Assembly: GCF_014692525.1 (NCBI RefSeq)
Contig: NZ_JACNYL010000005.1
Coordinates: 1 to 64,000, forward strand
Length of the DNA stretch: 64,000 bases
Source of the DNA: Sphingobacterium chuzhouense
GTDB taxonomy: Bacteria; Bacteroidota; Bacteroidia; Sphingobacteriales; Sphingobacteriaceae
Direction of reading: 5' to 3'
Position 1 is the stretch's first letter. Each line of letters opens with the position of its first letter. The notes under the pieces were generated by a model that did not search any database, had not been told where the DNA came from, and saw nothing but the letters and a program-made list of their open reading frames with translations. Made by a program: the position numbers and the translations under genes. Positions 45,901 through 57,004 of the stretch are shown here, one piece after another.

Positions 45901-47208
45901 CAATACAGGGTGTCCTTTCAATACATTTTCTAGAATATCCCACACTACCGGATCCTTACGATCAACGATTTTTTTAGCTGATTTAACCGTTTTTACAATA
46001 CCTCTCTCAATCATCTTGCGAATGATGAACGGTTTGTAAAGCTCCGCAGCCATATCTTTTGGAAGACCACATTCGTGTAATTTCAAGTGCGGACCAACGA
46101 CAATGACCGAACGAGCCGAGTAATCTACACGCTTACCCAATAAGTTTTGACGGAAACGTCCTTGTTTACCTTTCAAAATATCGGATAACGATTTCAATGC
46201 GCGATTACCTTCCGTTTTCACCGCATTCACTTTACGCGAGTTATCGAATAAAGAATCCACCGCTTCTTGAAGCATACGTTTTTCATTACGTAAGATTACT
46301 TCCGGCGCTTTGATTTCAATCAAACGCTTTAAACGGTTGTTACGGATAATTACCCGACGATATAGGTCGTTCAAATCAGACGTTGCAAAACGACCACCGT
46401 CCAACGGTACCAATGGGCGTAATTCCGGTGGAATAATCGGAACGATTTTCACAATCATCCACTCCGGACGGTTTTCAATCCGCGTGTTCGCACCACGGAA
46501 AGCTTCCACAACGTGAAGACGCTTCAACGCTTCATTTTTACGTTGCTGCGAAGTCTCATTAGCTGCTTGGTGGCGTAAATCGTATGATAATTGATCTAAA
46601 TCGATACGCTTCAAAAGTTCCTCCATAGCCTCAGCTCCCATCTTAGCAATGAATTTCTGAGGATCGGTATCATCCAAATATTGGTTTTCTTTTGGTAAAG
46701 TATCTAATATATCCAGATATTCTTCCTCCGTTAGGAAATCCATATAGGAAATGCCATCTTCTTCTTTGATACCTGGTTGAATAACCACATATCTTTCGTA
46801 GTAGATAATCATGTCCAATTTCTTGGTCGGAAGTCCTAATAAATAACCAATCTTGTTAGGAAGAGAGCGGAAATACCAGATGTGTGCAACAGGGACAACC
46901 AAGTTGATGTGTCCCATACGCTCACGACGTACTTTCTTCTCGGTTACTTCCACACCACAACGGTCACATACGATACCCTTATAACGAATACGTTTGTATT
47001 TACCACAGTGACATTCGTAGTCCTTTACCGGACCAAAAATACGCTCACAGAATAAACCATCACGCTCAGGTTTGTAGGTACGATAGTTGATCGTCTCTGG
47101 CTTTGTAACCTCACCGCTAGACCGCTCCAAGATTGTTTCCGGAGAAGCCAAGCTAATCGTAATCGATGTGAAGTTACTTTTAATTTTATTATCTTTTTTG
47201 TAAGACAT
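42931..47208 (-). CDS. rpoC: RNA polymerase beta' subunit
   Basis: The 1425-residue largest polymerase subunit. The zinc-binding N terminus has CHCGKYKRIRYKGIVCDRCGVEV (about residues 66-89), and the catalytic triad is in NADFDGDQMAVHLPL. The second zinc site is CEAKRGVCAACYGRNL, and the trigger loop region GEPGTQLTLRTFHVGGTAS follows. Full length, in the Bacteroidota range. It lies 31 bases after rpoB. Confidence 0.98.
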   Translation of the reverse strand: MSYKKDNKIKSNFTSITISLASPETILERSSGEVTKPETINYRTYKPERDGLFCERIFGPVKDYECHCGKYKRIRYKGIVCDRCGVEVTEKKVRRERMGHINLVVPVAHIWYFRSLPNKIGYLLGLPTKKLDMIIYYERYVVIQPGIKEEDGISYMDFLTEEEYLDILDTLPKENQYLDDTDPQKFIAKMGAEAMEELLKRIDLDQLSYDLRHQAANETSQQRKNEALKRLHVVEAFRGANTRIENRPEWMIVKIVPIIPPELRPLVPLDGGRFATSDLNDLYRRVIIRNNRLKRLIEIKAPEVILRNEKRMLQEAVDSLFDNSRKVNAVKTEGNRALKSLSDILKGKQGRFRQNLLGKRVDYSARSVIVVGPHLKLHECGLPKDMAAELYKPFIIRKMIERGIVKTVKSAKKIVDRKDPVVWDILENVLKGHPVLLNRAPTLHRLGIQAFQPTLVEGKAIQLHPLVCTAFNADFDGDQMAVHLPLGNAAILEAQILMLASHNILNPANGSPVTVPSQDMVLGLYYITKGRKSTEDHIVRGEGMTFYSPEEVIIALNENKIDLHAFIKVKTKNRNKEGQISEGVIETTVGRVIFNQIVPDEMGYVNELLTKKSLRNIIGDIVKSTGMARAAQFLDDMKELGFQTAFKGGLSFNLQDLNIPAAKADLIEQATNEVEEVMNNYNMGFITNNERYNQIIDIWTRINNRLTAYVMDILSNDNQGFNSVYMMLDSGARGSKEQIRQLCGMRGLMAKPQKSGTSGGEIIENPILSNFKEGLSVLEYFISTHGARKGLADTALKTADAGYLTRRLHDVAQDMIVVEEDCNTLRGLYKTALKENDDIVEPLYDRILGRTPLNDVYHPETGELIVAANEDITEEIATAIEDAGIEGVEIRSVLTCEAKRGVCAACYGRNLASGKRVQMGEAVGVIAAQSVGEPGTQLTLRTFHVGGTASNIAAESSIVAKYDGKIEFENVRSVAKEGEEGPYQIAIGRSGELRIVSDDRKVLYTQIIPYGANVYVNEGDKVEKGKVLADWDPYNAVIISEFPGKIEFEAIIEGVTFRDESDEQTGHKEKVIIETRDKTKNPTIKIADLAGDTLRSYNIPVGAHVSVQDGQKIKEGTILAKIPRATGKTRDITGGLPRVTELFEARNPSNPAVVTEIDGVVTLGGVKRGNREISIESRDGQIKKYLVPLSKHILVQDNDFVKAGMPLSDGSISPADILSIKGPAAVQEYIVNGIQEVYRLQGVKINDKHFETIVHQMMQKVNIEDPGDTRFLEKEAANKWDFMEENDSLFDKKVVVDAGDSKELKAGQIVTMRKLREENSSLRRQDLKTVEVRDAIPATSSPLLQGITRASLGTKSFISAASFQETTKVLNEAAIAGKRDDLLGLKENVIVGHLIPSGTGLREYSNIIVGSREEYDQLLASKEED

Positions 47209-47239
47209 ACTTTATAAAAAGTTAAAGCTGTATGCTTGA

Positions 47240-50200
47240 TTAATCTAATGTGATATCTAATCCTAAACCGCGTAATTCATGTACCAATACGTTGAACGAT
47301 TCCGGTACGGACGGTGTCGGAAGGTTATTACCCTTAACGATAGCCTCGTAAGTTTTTGCACGACCAACGACATCATCTGATTTCACGGTTAAGATCTCTT
47401 GTAGGATATTTGAAGCACCAAATGCTTCTAATGCCCATACCTCCATCTCACCAAAACGCTGACCACCAAATTGTGCTTTACCACCTAATGGTTGTTGTGT
47501 AATCAACGAGTACGGCCCGATAGAACGTGCGTGCATTTTATCATCTACCATGTGACCTAGTTTCAGCATGTAGATAACCCCAACGGTAGTTGGTTGGTCA
47601 AAACGCTCGCCTGTTAAACCGTTGTATAGGTATGTTCTACCAGACATTGGTAAACCGGCTTTCGCAATCCAGTCTTCCACCTCATCCATTTCCGCACCAT
47701 CAAAGATCGGTGTCGCAAATTTGGTTCCGAGTTTCTGACCGGCCCATCCCAAAACAGTTTCGTATATCTGTCCCAAGTTCATCCGTGAAGGTACTCCTAG
47801 TGGATTCAATACGATATCTACAGGCGTTCCATCTTCCAAGAAAGGCATATCTTCATCACGAACGATGCGGGCTACGATACCTTTGTTACCGTGGCGTCCT
47901 GCCATCTTATCCCCTACTTTCAACTTACGTTTCTTAGCCACGTAAACTTTCGCCATTTGAACGATACCCGATGGAAGTTCATCTCCTACAGAAATAGCAA
48001 ATTTGTCTCTTTTGAATGCCCCCAACTCTTCATTGATTTTGATATTATAAAAATGAAGAGCCAGCTTGATCAACTCGTTCTTATCGTCATCGGTAGTCCA
48101 TCCAGTTGGGTTGATATGTGCATAATCCAAATCCATTAAGATTTTTTGAGTGAATTTAGCACCTTTCGGTACAAGCAACTCTTTATACACATTATATACA
48201 CCTTGGCTAGTTTTGCCATTCACAACAGTGAATAACTTCTCTACCAAACGATCCTTCAACACCTTTACAGCTTTATCGTGTGCGACTTCTAGTTTGTCTA
48301 ATGCTTTTCTTTCTGCTTCTTTAGACATTTTCTTCGCGCGGGAGAATAACTTCGTATCAATAACTACACCTTTTAACGAAGGAGATGCTTTCAATGACGC
48401 ATCTTTTACATCGCCAGCTTTGTCACCAAAGATAGCACGTAATAACTTCTCTTCCGGTGATGGATCGGATTCGCCTTTAGGCGTGATTTTACCAATTAAG
48501 ATATCACCACCATTAACCTCAGCACCAACACGGATAATACCGTTCTCATCTAAATCCTTAGTTGCTTCTTCCGAAACGTTAGGGATATCGGATGTCAATT
48601 CCTCTTCACCACGTTTAGTATCACGAACCTCCAATTCAAACTCCTCAATATGCAAGGAAGTAAATAAGTCTTGCGATACAACACGTTCAGAGATTACGAT
48701 CGCATCCTCAAAGTTATATCCTTGCCAAGGCATGAACGCCACTTTTAAGTTACGACCAAGTGCCAACTCACCGTTTTCTGTCGCATAACCCTCACACAAT
48801 ACTTGACCTTTGGTTACTTTCTGACCTTTTATAACAATCGGCTTCAAGTTGATACAAGTATTTTGGTTGGTTTTCTTAAACTTCGTGAGCGTATATGTTT
48901 TTACATCGTTATCAAACGATACCAAACGGTCGTTATCTGTACGTTCGTAACGGATTTTAATCTCGTTTGCGTCCACATATTCAACTACACCTTCACCTTC
49001 TGCGTTGATCAATGTACGGGAATCGGAAGCTACACGAGCCTCCAAACCTGTACCTACGATAGGTGCTTGTGGCTTCAATAAAGGAACAGCTTGACGTTGC
49101 ATGTTCGATCCCATCAACGCACGGTTAGCATCATCATGTTCCAGGAATGGAATCAATGAGGCTGCTATTGACGTAATCTGGTTTGGTGCAACGTCCATAT
49201 AATCCAATTTCTCCGGCTCGATAATCGGGAAGTCACCTTCGTATCTCGCCTTTACCTTCGGATCTTCAAAGTTACCTTTATCATCGTATTGTGCATTTGC
49301 TTGCGCAATCGTTTTATCGTCTTCATCCTCCGCAGATAAATACACTACGGGCTCATCAACAACGACTTTACCATCTCTAACTTGACGGTAAGGAGTCTCA
49401 ATGAAACCAAGGTTGTTGATTTTCGCGTGTACGGCTAAAGAAGAAATCAAACCGATGTTTGGACCTTCCGGTGTTTCAATTGTACACAAACGTCCATAAT
49501 GTGTATAGTGCACGTCACGTACTTCGAAACCTGCGCGCTCGCGAGAAAGACCACCCGGACCTAAAGCTGATAAACGACGCTTGTGCGTAATCTCTGCCAA
49601 TGGGTTTGTTTGATCCATGAATTGTGACAACTGGTTCGTTCCGAAGAACGAGTTGATAACGGACGACAATGTTCGAGCATTAATCAAATCCGTTGGCGTA
49701 AACACCTCGTTGTCACGAATATTCATCCGCTCGCGAATAGTACGCGCCATACGCGAAAGACCAACTCCAAACTGTGCGTATAACTGCTCACCTACCGTAC
49801 GTACACGTCTATTGGATAAGTGGTCGATATCATCCACCTCTGCTTTGGAGTTTATCAAATTGATTAGATACTTCACGATAGCGATAATGTCCTCGCGTGT
49901 CAATACTTTCGTATCGTCTGCAGTATCCAATCCTAATTTACGGTTAATGCGGTAACGTCCCACATCACCTAAATCATAACGTTTATCCGAGAAGAACAAA
50001 CGGTCAATGATACCACGTGCTGTTTCTTCATCTGGTGGTTCCGCGTTACGCAACTGACGATAGATGTGTTCTACAGCCTCTTTTTCAGAGTTTGAAGTAT
50101 CTTTTTGTAAAGTATTATATATAATCGAGTAGTCCGCATTGTTAGCGCCATCTTCTTTAGCGAGGATAATAGATTTTACCCCTGCATCGATGATCATTTC

Positions 50201-51049
50201 AATGTGGTCTTCCTCTAAAACAGTTTCACGTTCTAAGATAATCTCATTACGGTCGATAGACACCACCTCACCTGTATCTTCGTCTACAAAGTCCTCGATC
50301 CATTTTTTCAATACCCTGGCCGCTAAACGACGACCAACATATTTTTTAAGACCAGATTTACTAACTTTAACCTCATCTGCAAGATCGAATAGCTCCAGGA
50401 TGTCCTTATCGGAATCGTAGCCGATCGCGCGTAACAAAGTAGTAACTGGGAATTTCTTTTTACGGTCGATATAAGCGTACATCACGTTGTTTACGTCTGT
50501 CGCAAATTCGATCCAAGATCCTTTAAAAGGAATTACCCTTGCAGAATAAAGTTTCGTACCATTTGTGTGTCTACTCTGACCAAAGAACACACCAGGAGAA
50601 CGGTGTAACTGGGAAACGATGACACGCTCTGCACCATTAATAACAAAGGTACCTTTTGGTGTCATGTAAGGAATCGTTCCCAAATATACATCCTGTACAA
50701 TGGTTTCGAAATCCTCATGTTCTTCATCATTACAAGATAACTTCAACTTTGCCTTGAGTGGGACGCTATACGTCAATCCACGCTCAATACACTCTTGTAT
50801 ATCGTAGCGAGGCGGATCGATGAAATAATCCAAAAACTCGAGCACAAAGATGTTTCTTGAATCAGAAATAGGGAAGTTTTCCGAGAAAACCTTGAACAGC
50901 CCTTCCTGATGGCGGTTGTCAGAAGTAGTTTCTAGTTGAAAAAACTCCTTGAAAGATTGCAATTGCACATCCAAGAAATCCGGATAATCGATAACCTTCT
51001 TACTTGTAGCAAAATTTACTCTTTCGTTTTGAATATTATTGTTTGCCAA
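47240..51049 (-). CDS. rpoB: RNA polymerase beta subunit
   Basis: The 1269-residue second polymerase subunit. The rifampicin-binding cluster reads GTNQLSQFMDQTNPLAEITHKRRLSALGPGG, with the Asp, His and Ser at positions equivalent to D516, H526 and S531 of E. coli all kept, so no resistance change is visible there. The GDKMAGRHGNKG and EGPNIGLI motifs and the C-terminal FGGQRFGEMEVWALEAFGA are intact. A hairpin lies between rplL and this gene. Confidence 0.98.
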   Translation of the reverse strand: MANNNIQNERVNFATSKKVIDYPDFLDVQLQSFKEFFQLETTSDNRHQEGLFKVFSENFPISDSRNIFVLEFLDYFIDPPRYDIQECIERGLTYSVPLKAKLKLSCNDEEHEDFETIVQDVYLGTIPYMTPKGTFVINGAERVIVSQLHRSPGVFFGQSRHTNGTKLYSARVIPFKGSWIEFATDVNNVMYAYIDRKKKFPVTTLLRAIGYDSDKDILELFDLADEVKVSKSGLKKYVGRRLAARVLKKWIEDFVDEDTGEVVSIDRNEIILERETVLEEDHIEMIIDAGVKSIILAKEDGANNADYSIIYNTLQKDTSNSEKEAVEHIYRQLRNAEPPDEETARGIIDRLFFSDKRYDLGDVGRYRINRKLGLDTADDTKVLTREDIIAIVKYLINLINSKAEVDDIDHLSNRRVRTVGEQLYAQFGVGLSRMARTIRERMNIRDNEVFTPTDLINARTLSSVINSFFGTNQLSQFMDQTNPLAEITHKRRLSALGPGGLSRERAGFEVRDVHYTHYGRLCTIETPEGPNIGLISSLAVHAKINNLGFIETPYRQVRDGKVVVDEPVVYLSAEDEDDKTIAQANAQYDDKGNFEDPKVKARYEGDFPIIEPEKLDYMDVAPNQITSIAASLIPFLEHDDANRALMGSNMQRQAVPLLKPQAPIVGTGLEARVASDSRTLINAEGEGVVEYVDANEIKIRYERTDNDRLVSFDNDVKTYTLTKFKKTNQNTCINLKPIVIKGQKVTKGQVLCEGYATENGELALGRNLKVAFMPWQGYNFEDAIVISERVVSQDLFTSLHIEEFELEVRDTKRGEEELTSDIPNVSEEATKDLDENGIIRVGAEVNGGDILIGKITPKGESDPSPEEKLLRAIFGDKAGDVKDASLKASPSLKGVVIDTKLFSRAKKMSKEAERKALDKLEVAHDKAVKVLKDRLVEKLFTVVNGKTSQGVYNVYKELLVPKGAKFTQKILMDLDYAHINPTGWTTDDDKNELIKLALHFYNIKINEELGAFKRDKFAISVGDELPSGIVQMAKVYVAKKRKLKVGDKMAGRHGNKGIVARIVRDEDMPFLEDGTPVDIVLNPLGVPSRMNLGQIYETVLGWAGQKLGTKFATPIFDGAEMDEVEDWIAKAGLPMSGRTYLYNGLTGERFDQPTTVGVIYMLKLGHMVDDKMHARSIGPYSLITQQPLGGKAQFGGQRFGEMEVWALEAFGASNILQEILTVKSDDVVGRAKTYEAIVKGNNLPTPSVPESFNVLVHELRGLGLDITLD

Positions 51050-51153
51050 GGGAATAAGTATTTTAGTTTAAAAAAACTGAGCCAACTATGCTGTAATCAT
51101 GTTTGTATCAGATGTCAGCATCCATCTAATACATGTAATAATATAAACAGGAA

Positions 51154-51183
51154 TAGACTCTGGCAATATATTGACAGAGTCTA
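51154..51183 (-). terminator. Hairpin between rplL and rpoB (attenuator or processing site)
   Basis: TAGACTCTG (51154-51162) pairs with CAGAGTCTA (51175-51183); inside it CAATATATTG can pair further, making a long near-perfect stem. On the minus strand it is followed by TTCCTGTTTATATTATT, somewhat T-rich. E. coli has a partial terminator and an RNase III site in the same junction; this may play the same part. Confidence 0.6.
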
Positions 51184-51212
51184 AACCTTTAAGGTGCTTT
51201 TCTATGATGAGA

Positions 51213-51590
51213 TTACTTGATCTCAACAACAGCTCCAGCTTCTTCTAATTGTTTTTTCAAAGCTTCAGCTTCGTCTTTTGAAACACCAGTTTTCAATTCC
51301 TTAGGAGCACCGTCCACTAAATCTTTAGCTTCTTTCAATCCTAAACCAGCTAAGTCTTTAACCAATTTAACGACTGCTAATTTTTGGCCACCAGCTTCTT
51401 TCAAGATCACGTCAAATGAAGTTTTCTCTTCAGCAGCAGGAGCGTCGCCACCAGCAGCAGGACCAGCAACTGCAACAGCTGCAGCAGCAGGCTCGATACC
51501 ATACTCGTCTTTTAGGATATCAGCTAATTCTTTAACTTCTTTTACTGTTAAGTTAACCAACTGTTCAGCAAGTTGTTTTAAATCTGCCAT
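51213..51590 (-). CDS. rplL: Ribosomal protein L7/L12
   Basis: The stalk protein that recruits translation factors. 125 residues: N-terminal dimer domain (MADLKQLAEQLVNLTVKEVKELADILKDEYGIEP), an Ala/Gly hinge (AAAAVAVAGPAAGGDAPAAEEKT), and the C-terminal factor-binding domain (FDVILKEAGGQKLAVVKLVKDLAGLGLKEAKDLVDGAPKEL). Cotranscribed with rplJ (76 bases upstream). Confidence 0.97.
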   Translation of the reverse strand: MADLKQLAEQLVNLTVKEVKELADILKDEYGIEPAAAAVAVAGPAAGGDAPAAEEKTSFDVILKEAGGQKLAVVKLVKDLAGLGLKEAKDLVDGAPKELKTGVSKDEAEALKKQLEEAGAVVEIK

Positions 51591-51666
51591 TTTATTTTGA
51601 ATTTTTGAATGTACTTAATAAAAATTGTTAATTAAAAATACACGAACATTCTGTTGGAGGTGTTCG

Positions 51667-52185
51667 TTAACCTCTTTCTTCTAAAGCTTTTACCAAACCT
51701 GAAATTGTATTTCCACCTGATTGAAGTGCGGAAATAACATTCTTCGCAGGAGATTGAAGCAAAGCAATAACGTCTGCAATAAGTTCGTTTTTGGATTTAA
51801 GGTTAACTAGAGCATCTAGTTGATTATCTCCTACGAACGCAGTTTCCTCGATGTAAGCTGCTTTTAAAACTGGCTTATCACCTTCCTTACGTAACTGTTT
51901 GATCAATTTCGCTGGACCATTTCCCGTTTCAGAGAACATCATTGTAGAAGCGCCTTTAAGCACACCACGCAATTCCTCTGAATCGATTCCTGCTTCAATA
52001 AGGGCTTTCTCGATCAAGGAGTTTTTCGCTACTTGGATCGTAATACCTTGCTCAAAGCATTTACGGCGGATGTTATTTACTTTTTCAACAGATAAATCAG
52101 CAGTGTCAGTAATATAGAAATTACCGTAAGATTTAATCTGCTCGGCCAAAGCTTGAACAATTGCTTGTTTTTCTTCTTTTCTCAT
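51667..52185 (-). CDS. rplJ: Ribosomal protein L10
   Basis: L10 anchors L7/L12 to the large subunit. The 172-residue product has MRKEEKQAIVQALAEQIKS, DTADLSVEKVNNIRRKCFEQGI and, near the C terminus, the helix that binds L7/L12 dimers (LVNLKSKNELIADVIALLQSPAKNVISAL). It starts two bases after the rplA stop. An L10 leader structure is not expected here because the genes are nearly contiguous, and none was seen. Confidence 0.97.
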   Translation of the reverse strand: MRKEEKQAIVQALAEQIKSYGNFYITDTADLSVEKVNNIRRKCFEQGITIQVAKNSLIEKALIEAGIDSEELRGVLKGASTMMFSETGNGPAKLIKQLRKEGDKPVLKAAYIEETAFVGDNQLDALVNLKSKNELIADVIALLQSPAKNVISALQSGGNTISGLVKALEERG

Positions 52186-52187
52186 GA

Positions 52188-52886
52188 TTAAATTCCTGCT
52201 ACTGATTTAGTCTCCACATGAATACTAGGACTCATGGTTGAAGAGATGTGAATACTCCTAAAGTATGTTCCTTTAGCAGCGGAAGGTTTAAGACGCGCAA
52301 TAGTCTGTAATACCTCTAATGCGTTGTCATAAATCTTATCTGCCTCGAACGACGCTTTACCCACTGAAGTATGGATGATACCTGTCTTGTCGACTTTGAA
52401 ATCAATTTTACCACCTTTAACTTCCGTTACAGCTTTACCTACTTCCGTAGTCACTGTTCCAGTTTTAGGGTTAGGCATCAAGTTTCTAGGACCTAGAATA
52501 CGCCCTAATTTACCCACTTTCGCCATAACGCTAGGCATAGTAATAATGATATCAACGTCAGTCCAACCACCTTCGATTTTGCTGATGTAATCATCAAGAC
52601 CTACGTAATCCGCACCTGCTGCCTTAGCTTCTTCCTCCTTATCAGGAGTACACAATACTAAAACGCGTACGGTCTTACCAGTTCCGTGAGGTAATGTAGC
52701 GATACCACGAACCATTTGGTTTGCTTTACGGGGATCCACGCCTAAACGAACGTCGATATCCACAGAAGCATCAAATTTCGTCGCGGTGATCTCTTTAACC
52801 AAAGCTGCTGCTTCTTTTAAAGAGTACGCTTTACCAGCTTCAATTTTGGATAGTGCCGCTTTTTGATTTTTTGTTAATCTAGCCAC
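52188..52886 (-). CDS. rplA: Ribosomal protein L1
   Basis: L1 forms the mobile stalk at the E site. The 232-residue protein has the family motif around residues 120-145 (VMAKVGKLGRILGPRNLMPNPKTGTVT) and SVGKASFEADKIYDNALEVLQTI. It lies 22 bases after rplK, in the usual L11-L1-L10-L7/L12 order. Confidence 0.97.
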   Translation of the reverse strand: MARLTKNQKAALSKIEAGKAYSLKEAAALVKEITATKFDASVDIDVRLGVDPRKANQMVRGIATLPHGTGKTVRVLVLCTPDKEEEAKAAGADYVGLDDYISKIEGGWTDVDIIITMPSVMAKVGKLGRILGPRNLMPNPKTGTVTTEVGKAVTEVKGGKIDFKVDKTGIIHTSVGKASFEADKIYDNALEVLQTIARLKPSAAKGTYFRSIHISSTMSPSIHVETKSVAGI

Positions 52887-52908
52887 TTTCTTAAACTGAT
52901 TTCGTTAA

Positions 52909-53352
52909 TTAATTGTTCCAAGGAGCGCTACCAGAAACGGTAATGCCCATACTACGTGCTGTTCCAGCTACCATTTTCATGGCAGACTCTACAGTAAATG
53001 CATTTAAATCAGGCATTTTATCTTTGGCGATAGCCTCAACCTGCTCCCAAGTAATGGAAGCTACTTTTTTACGGTTAGGCTCACCTGACCCACTTTTCAG
53101 TTTAGCTGCATCTTTTAACTGAACAGCTACTGGAGGAGTCTTGATGATAAAATCAAATGATTTGTCGCTGTAAACTGTAATGACAACAGGCAGTACTTGC
53201 CCCGGTTTGTCTTGCGTACGAGCGTTGAATTGCTTACAGAAGTCCATGATGTTCACCCCTTTAGCACCTAATGCAGGCCCTACAGGAGGAGATGGATTCG
53301 CAGCACCGCCCTTTACTTGTAATTTTACTAACGCACTGACTTCTTTTGCCAT
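52909..53352 (-). CDS. rplK: Ribosomal protein L11
   Basis: L11 is part of the GTPase-associated centre. The 147-residue product has VKLQVKGGAANPSPPVGPALGAKGVNIMDFCKQFNARTQDKPG and ends MKMVAGTARSMGITVSGSAPWNN. It heads the rplK-rplA-rplJ-rplL-rpoB-rpoC unit because katG separates it from nusG. Confidence 0.97.
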   Translation of the reverse strand: MAKEVSALVKLQVKGGAANPSPPVGPALGAKGVNIMDFCKQFNARTQDKPGQVLPVVITVYSDKSFDFIIKTPPVAVQLKDAAKLKSGSGEPNRKKVASITWEQVEAIAKDKMPDLNAFTVESAMKMVAGTARSMGITVSGSAPWNN

Positions 53353-53460
53353 TTTGTTTTGAATTTAATTGTTAAATGTTTGTTAGTAAGTTGGAAGCAT
53401 TATAACGTAACATTTATTCTTTTCGAAGGTTACATAGAAACTATATAACCAAACGAGGTG

Positions 53461-53468
53461 CAAAGATA
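53461..53468 (-). promoter_or_regulatory. Promoter -7 box for the rplKAJL-rpoBC operon
   Basis: TATCTTTG on the minus strand, followed by CACC, matches the Bacteroidota -7 element. It would yield a leader of roughly 100 bases before rplK. The -33 element is only a T-rich tract. Separation from nusG makes this promoter necessary. Confidence 0.6.
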
Positions 53469-53564
53469 ATAAGAAGTTTTGAAATAAAAAAAGTAAAAAC
53501 GAAAATATAAATAAAACCGATATAGTATCGAAATTATAAATAAACACCCGATTTCTTTTAAACG

Positions 53565-53572
53565 TATATTTG
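53565..53572 (+). promoter_or_regulatory. Candidate katG -7 box
   Basis: TATATTTG fits TAnnTTTG and lies 53 bases before the katG ATG. No TTG is seen at the usual distance upstream, which would suit a promoter needing an activator. No OxyR or PerR site could be identified by eye. Confidence 0.4.
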
Positions 53573-53625
53573 GGTATAACCAGTAGGTGTTATATACAAC
53601 CCCGGAACAAACAAATAAAATAAAT

Positions 53626-55923
<2,298 letters not shown>

Positions 55924-55925
55924 AA

Positions 55926-55961
55926 AGAAAGGGGTTAATCGCTATTGATTAACCCCTTTCT
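55926..55961. terminator. Bidirectional terminator katG / nusG
   Basis: A perfect 15-bp stem, AGAAAGGGGTTAATC (55926-55940) with GATTAACCCCTTTCT (55947-55961), around a six-base loop. It is between the convergent katG and nusG genes; AT-rich tails lie on both sides. Confidence 0.85.
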
Positions 55962-55984
55962 AATATTATTAGATAAAATTTCGA

Positions 55985-56530
55985 CTACTCTTTTTCAACC
56001 TGCATATAGTTCAATTCCAATGGTGTCTTCCTACCGAATACCTTCACCATGACAGTCAATTTCTTCTTGTCTTCGTGGACCTCTTCTATCTCGCCGGTAA
56101 AACCATTAAATGGTCCATCGTTTACTTTTACTGTTTCACCAACATAATATGGAACATTCATGCTTTCGCCTTGCTCCGCCATTTCGTCTACCTTACCTAA
56201 AATCCGGTTTACTTCAGTGGGGCGTAAAGGAATAGCATTTCCCGCTTTATCACCCAGGAATCCAATAACGCTATTTAAGTTTTTAATTGCGTGCTCAATC
56301 TCACCGTCCAACGCCGCTTCGATCAACACATATCCAGGATAGTAGTTACGCTCTTTTGCAACCTTCTTCCCGTCGCGCATTTGGTAATATTTCTCCATTG
56401 GAATCAATACTTGAGGCACCAAGTGTTGAATACCTAAACGGTTTACCTCAGCCTCGACATATTGCTTCACCTTCTTCTCTTTTCCACTAACGGCACGAAC
56501 TACATACCATTTTAACGATTGATCTGCCAT
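55985..56530 (-). CDS. nusG: Transcription termination/antitermination factor NusG
   Basis: NusG binds RNA polymerase beta' and controls elongation. The 181-residue protein has the NGN domain (WYVVRAVSGKEKKVKQYVEAEVNRLG, YYPGYVLIEAALDGE) and the C-terminal KOW domain (VGETVKVNDGPFNGFTGEIEEVHEDKKKLTVMVKVFGRKTPLEL). It lies 19 bases past secE. In most bacteria rplK would follow; here katG does. Confidence 0.97.
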   Translation of the reverse strand: MADQSLKWYVVRAVSGKEKKVKQYVEAEVNRLGIQHLVPQVLIPMEKYYQMRDGKKVAKERNYYPGYVLIEAALDGEIEHAIKNLNSVIGFLGDKAGNAIPLRPTEVNRILGKVDEMAEQGESMNVPYYVGETVKVNDGPFNGFTGEIEEVHEDKKKLTVMVKVFGRKTPLELNYMQVEKE

Positions 56531-56549
56531 AAAATTTTTAATGATAAAT

Positions 56550-56744
56550 TTAGGAAGTAATTCCGTACAACAACTCCAATAGATTACTTGAAGCTTTATC
56601 CATCACAAATATCAACAATGCAATAATGACAGACGCTACAAGTACCACTACCGCCGAGCTTTGTAATTGCGCCCAAGTAGGCCAAGTTACCTTCTCTGTA
56701 ACCTCGACATAGGAGCTTTTTATAAAATCAAGTACTTTAGCCAT
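56550..56744 (-). CDS. secE: Preprotein translocase subunit SecE
   Basis: The small essential subunit of the SecYEG channel. The 64-residue product has the amphipathic helix and single membrane segment of the short bacterial form (IKSSYVEVTEKVTWPTWAQLQSSAVVVLVASVIIALLIFVMD). Located between tRNA-Trp and nusG, the usual order. Confidence 0.95.
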   Translation of the reverse strand: MAKVLDFIKSSYVEVTEKVTWPTWAQLQSSAVVVLVASVIIALLIFVMDKASSNLLELLYGITS

Positions 56745-56770
56745 TTTTTAGTTTACCTAAATTATTTTAG

Positions 56771-56842
56771 CAGGGGTACCAGGATTCGAACCCAGACCAA
56801 CGGTTTTGGAGACCGCTATACTAACCATTATACTATACCCCT
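56771..56842 (-). tRNA. tRNA-Trp (anticodon CCA)
   Basis: A 72-base cloverleaf on the minus strand; acceptor arms AGGGGTA and TACCCCT, T-arm GGTTCGAATCC, anticodon loop with CCA. Discriminator G. The 3' CCA is not encoded. Placed between tuf and secE, as usual in Bacteroidota. Confidence 0.93.
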
Positions 56843-56859
56843 TGGTTTTTTTGATGACG

Positions 56860-56890
56860 CAAATATAGCGTTTCGACACTATTAGCGCAA
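56860..56890 (-). promoter_or_regulatory. Promoter of tRNA-Trp / secE / nusG
   Basis: TTG (56888-56890) and TATATTTG (56860-56867) on the minus strand are 20 bases apart, a full match to the Bacteroidota consensus. It lies just downstream of the tuf terminator, so this unit is transcribed on its own. Confidence 0.7.
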
Positions 56891-56931
56891 ATATTATTTA
56901 CCTTTTTTTCTACTTTATTGACATTGGTATA

Positions 56932-56979
56932 AAGTAGAAAAAAACAAGCTAACCAGCCTCAGCCAATTAGCTTGTTTTT
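56932..56979 (-). terminator. Terminator of tuf
   Basis: AAAAACAAGCTAA (56940-56952) and TTAGCTTGTTTTT (56967-56979) form a 13-bp stem with a 14-base loop; on the minus strand a T-rich tail (TTTTTTTCTACTTT) follows. It separates tuf from tRNA-Trp. Confidence 0.85.
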
Positions 56980-57004
56980 ATTATGCTAGGATAATCTTAA
57001 AAGA

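Noticed and set aside
42931..51049. Several rightward open frames of 60-212 codons opposite rpoB and rpoC (for example 48150-48788)
   Set aside because: They mirror the codon pattern of the conserved polymerase genes and have no recognisable product; long antisense frames are usual opposite such genes.
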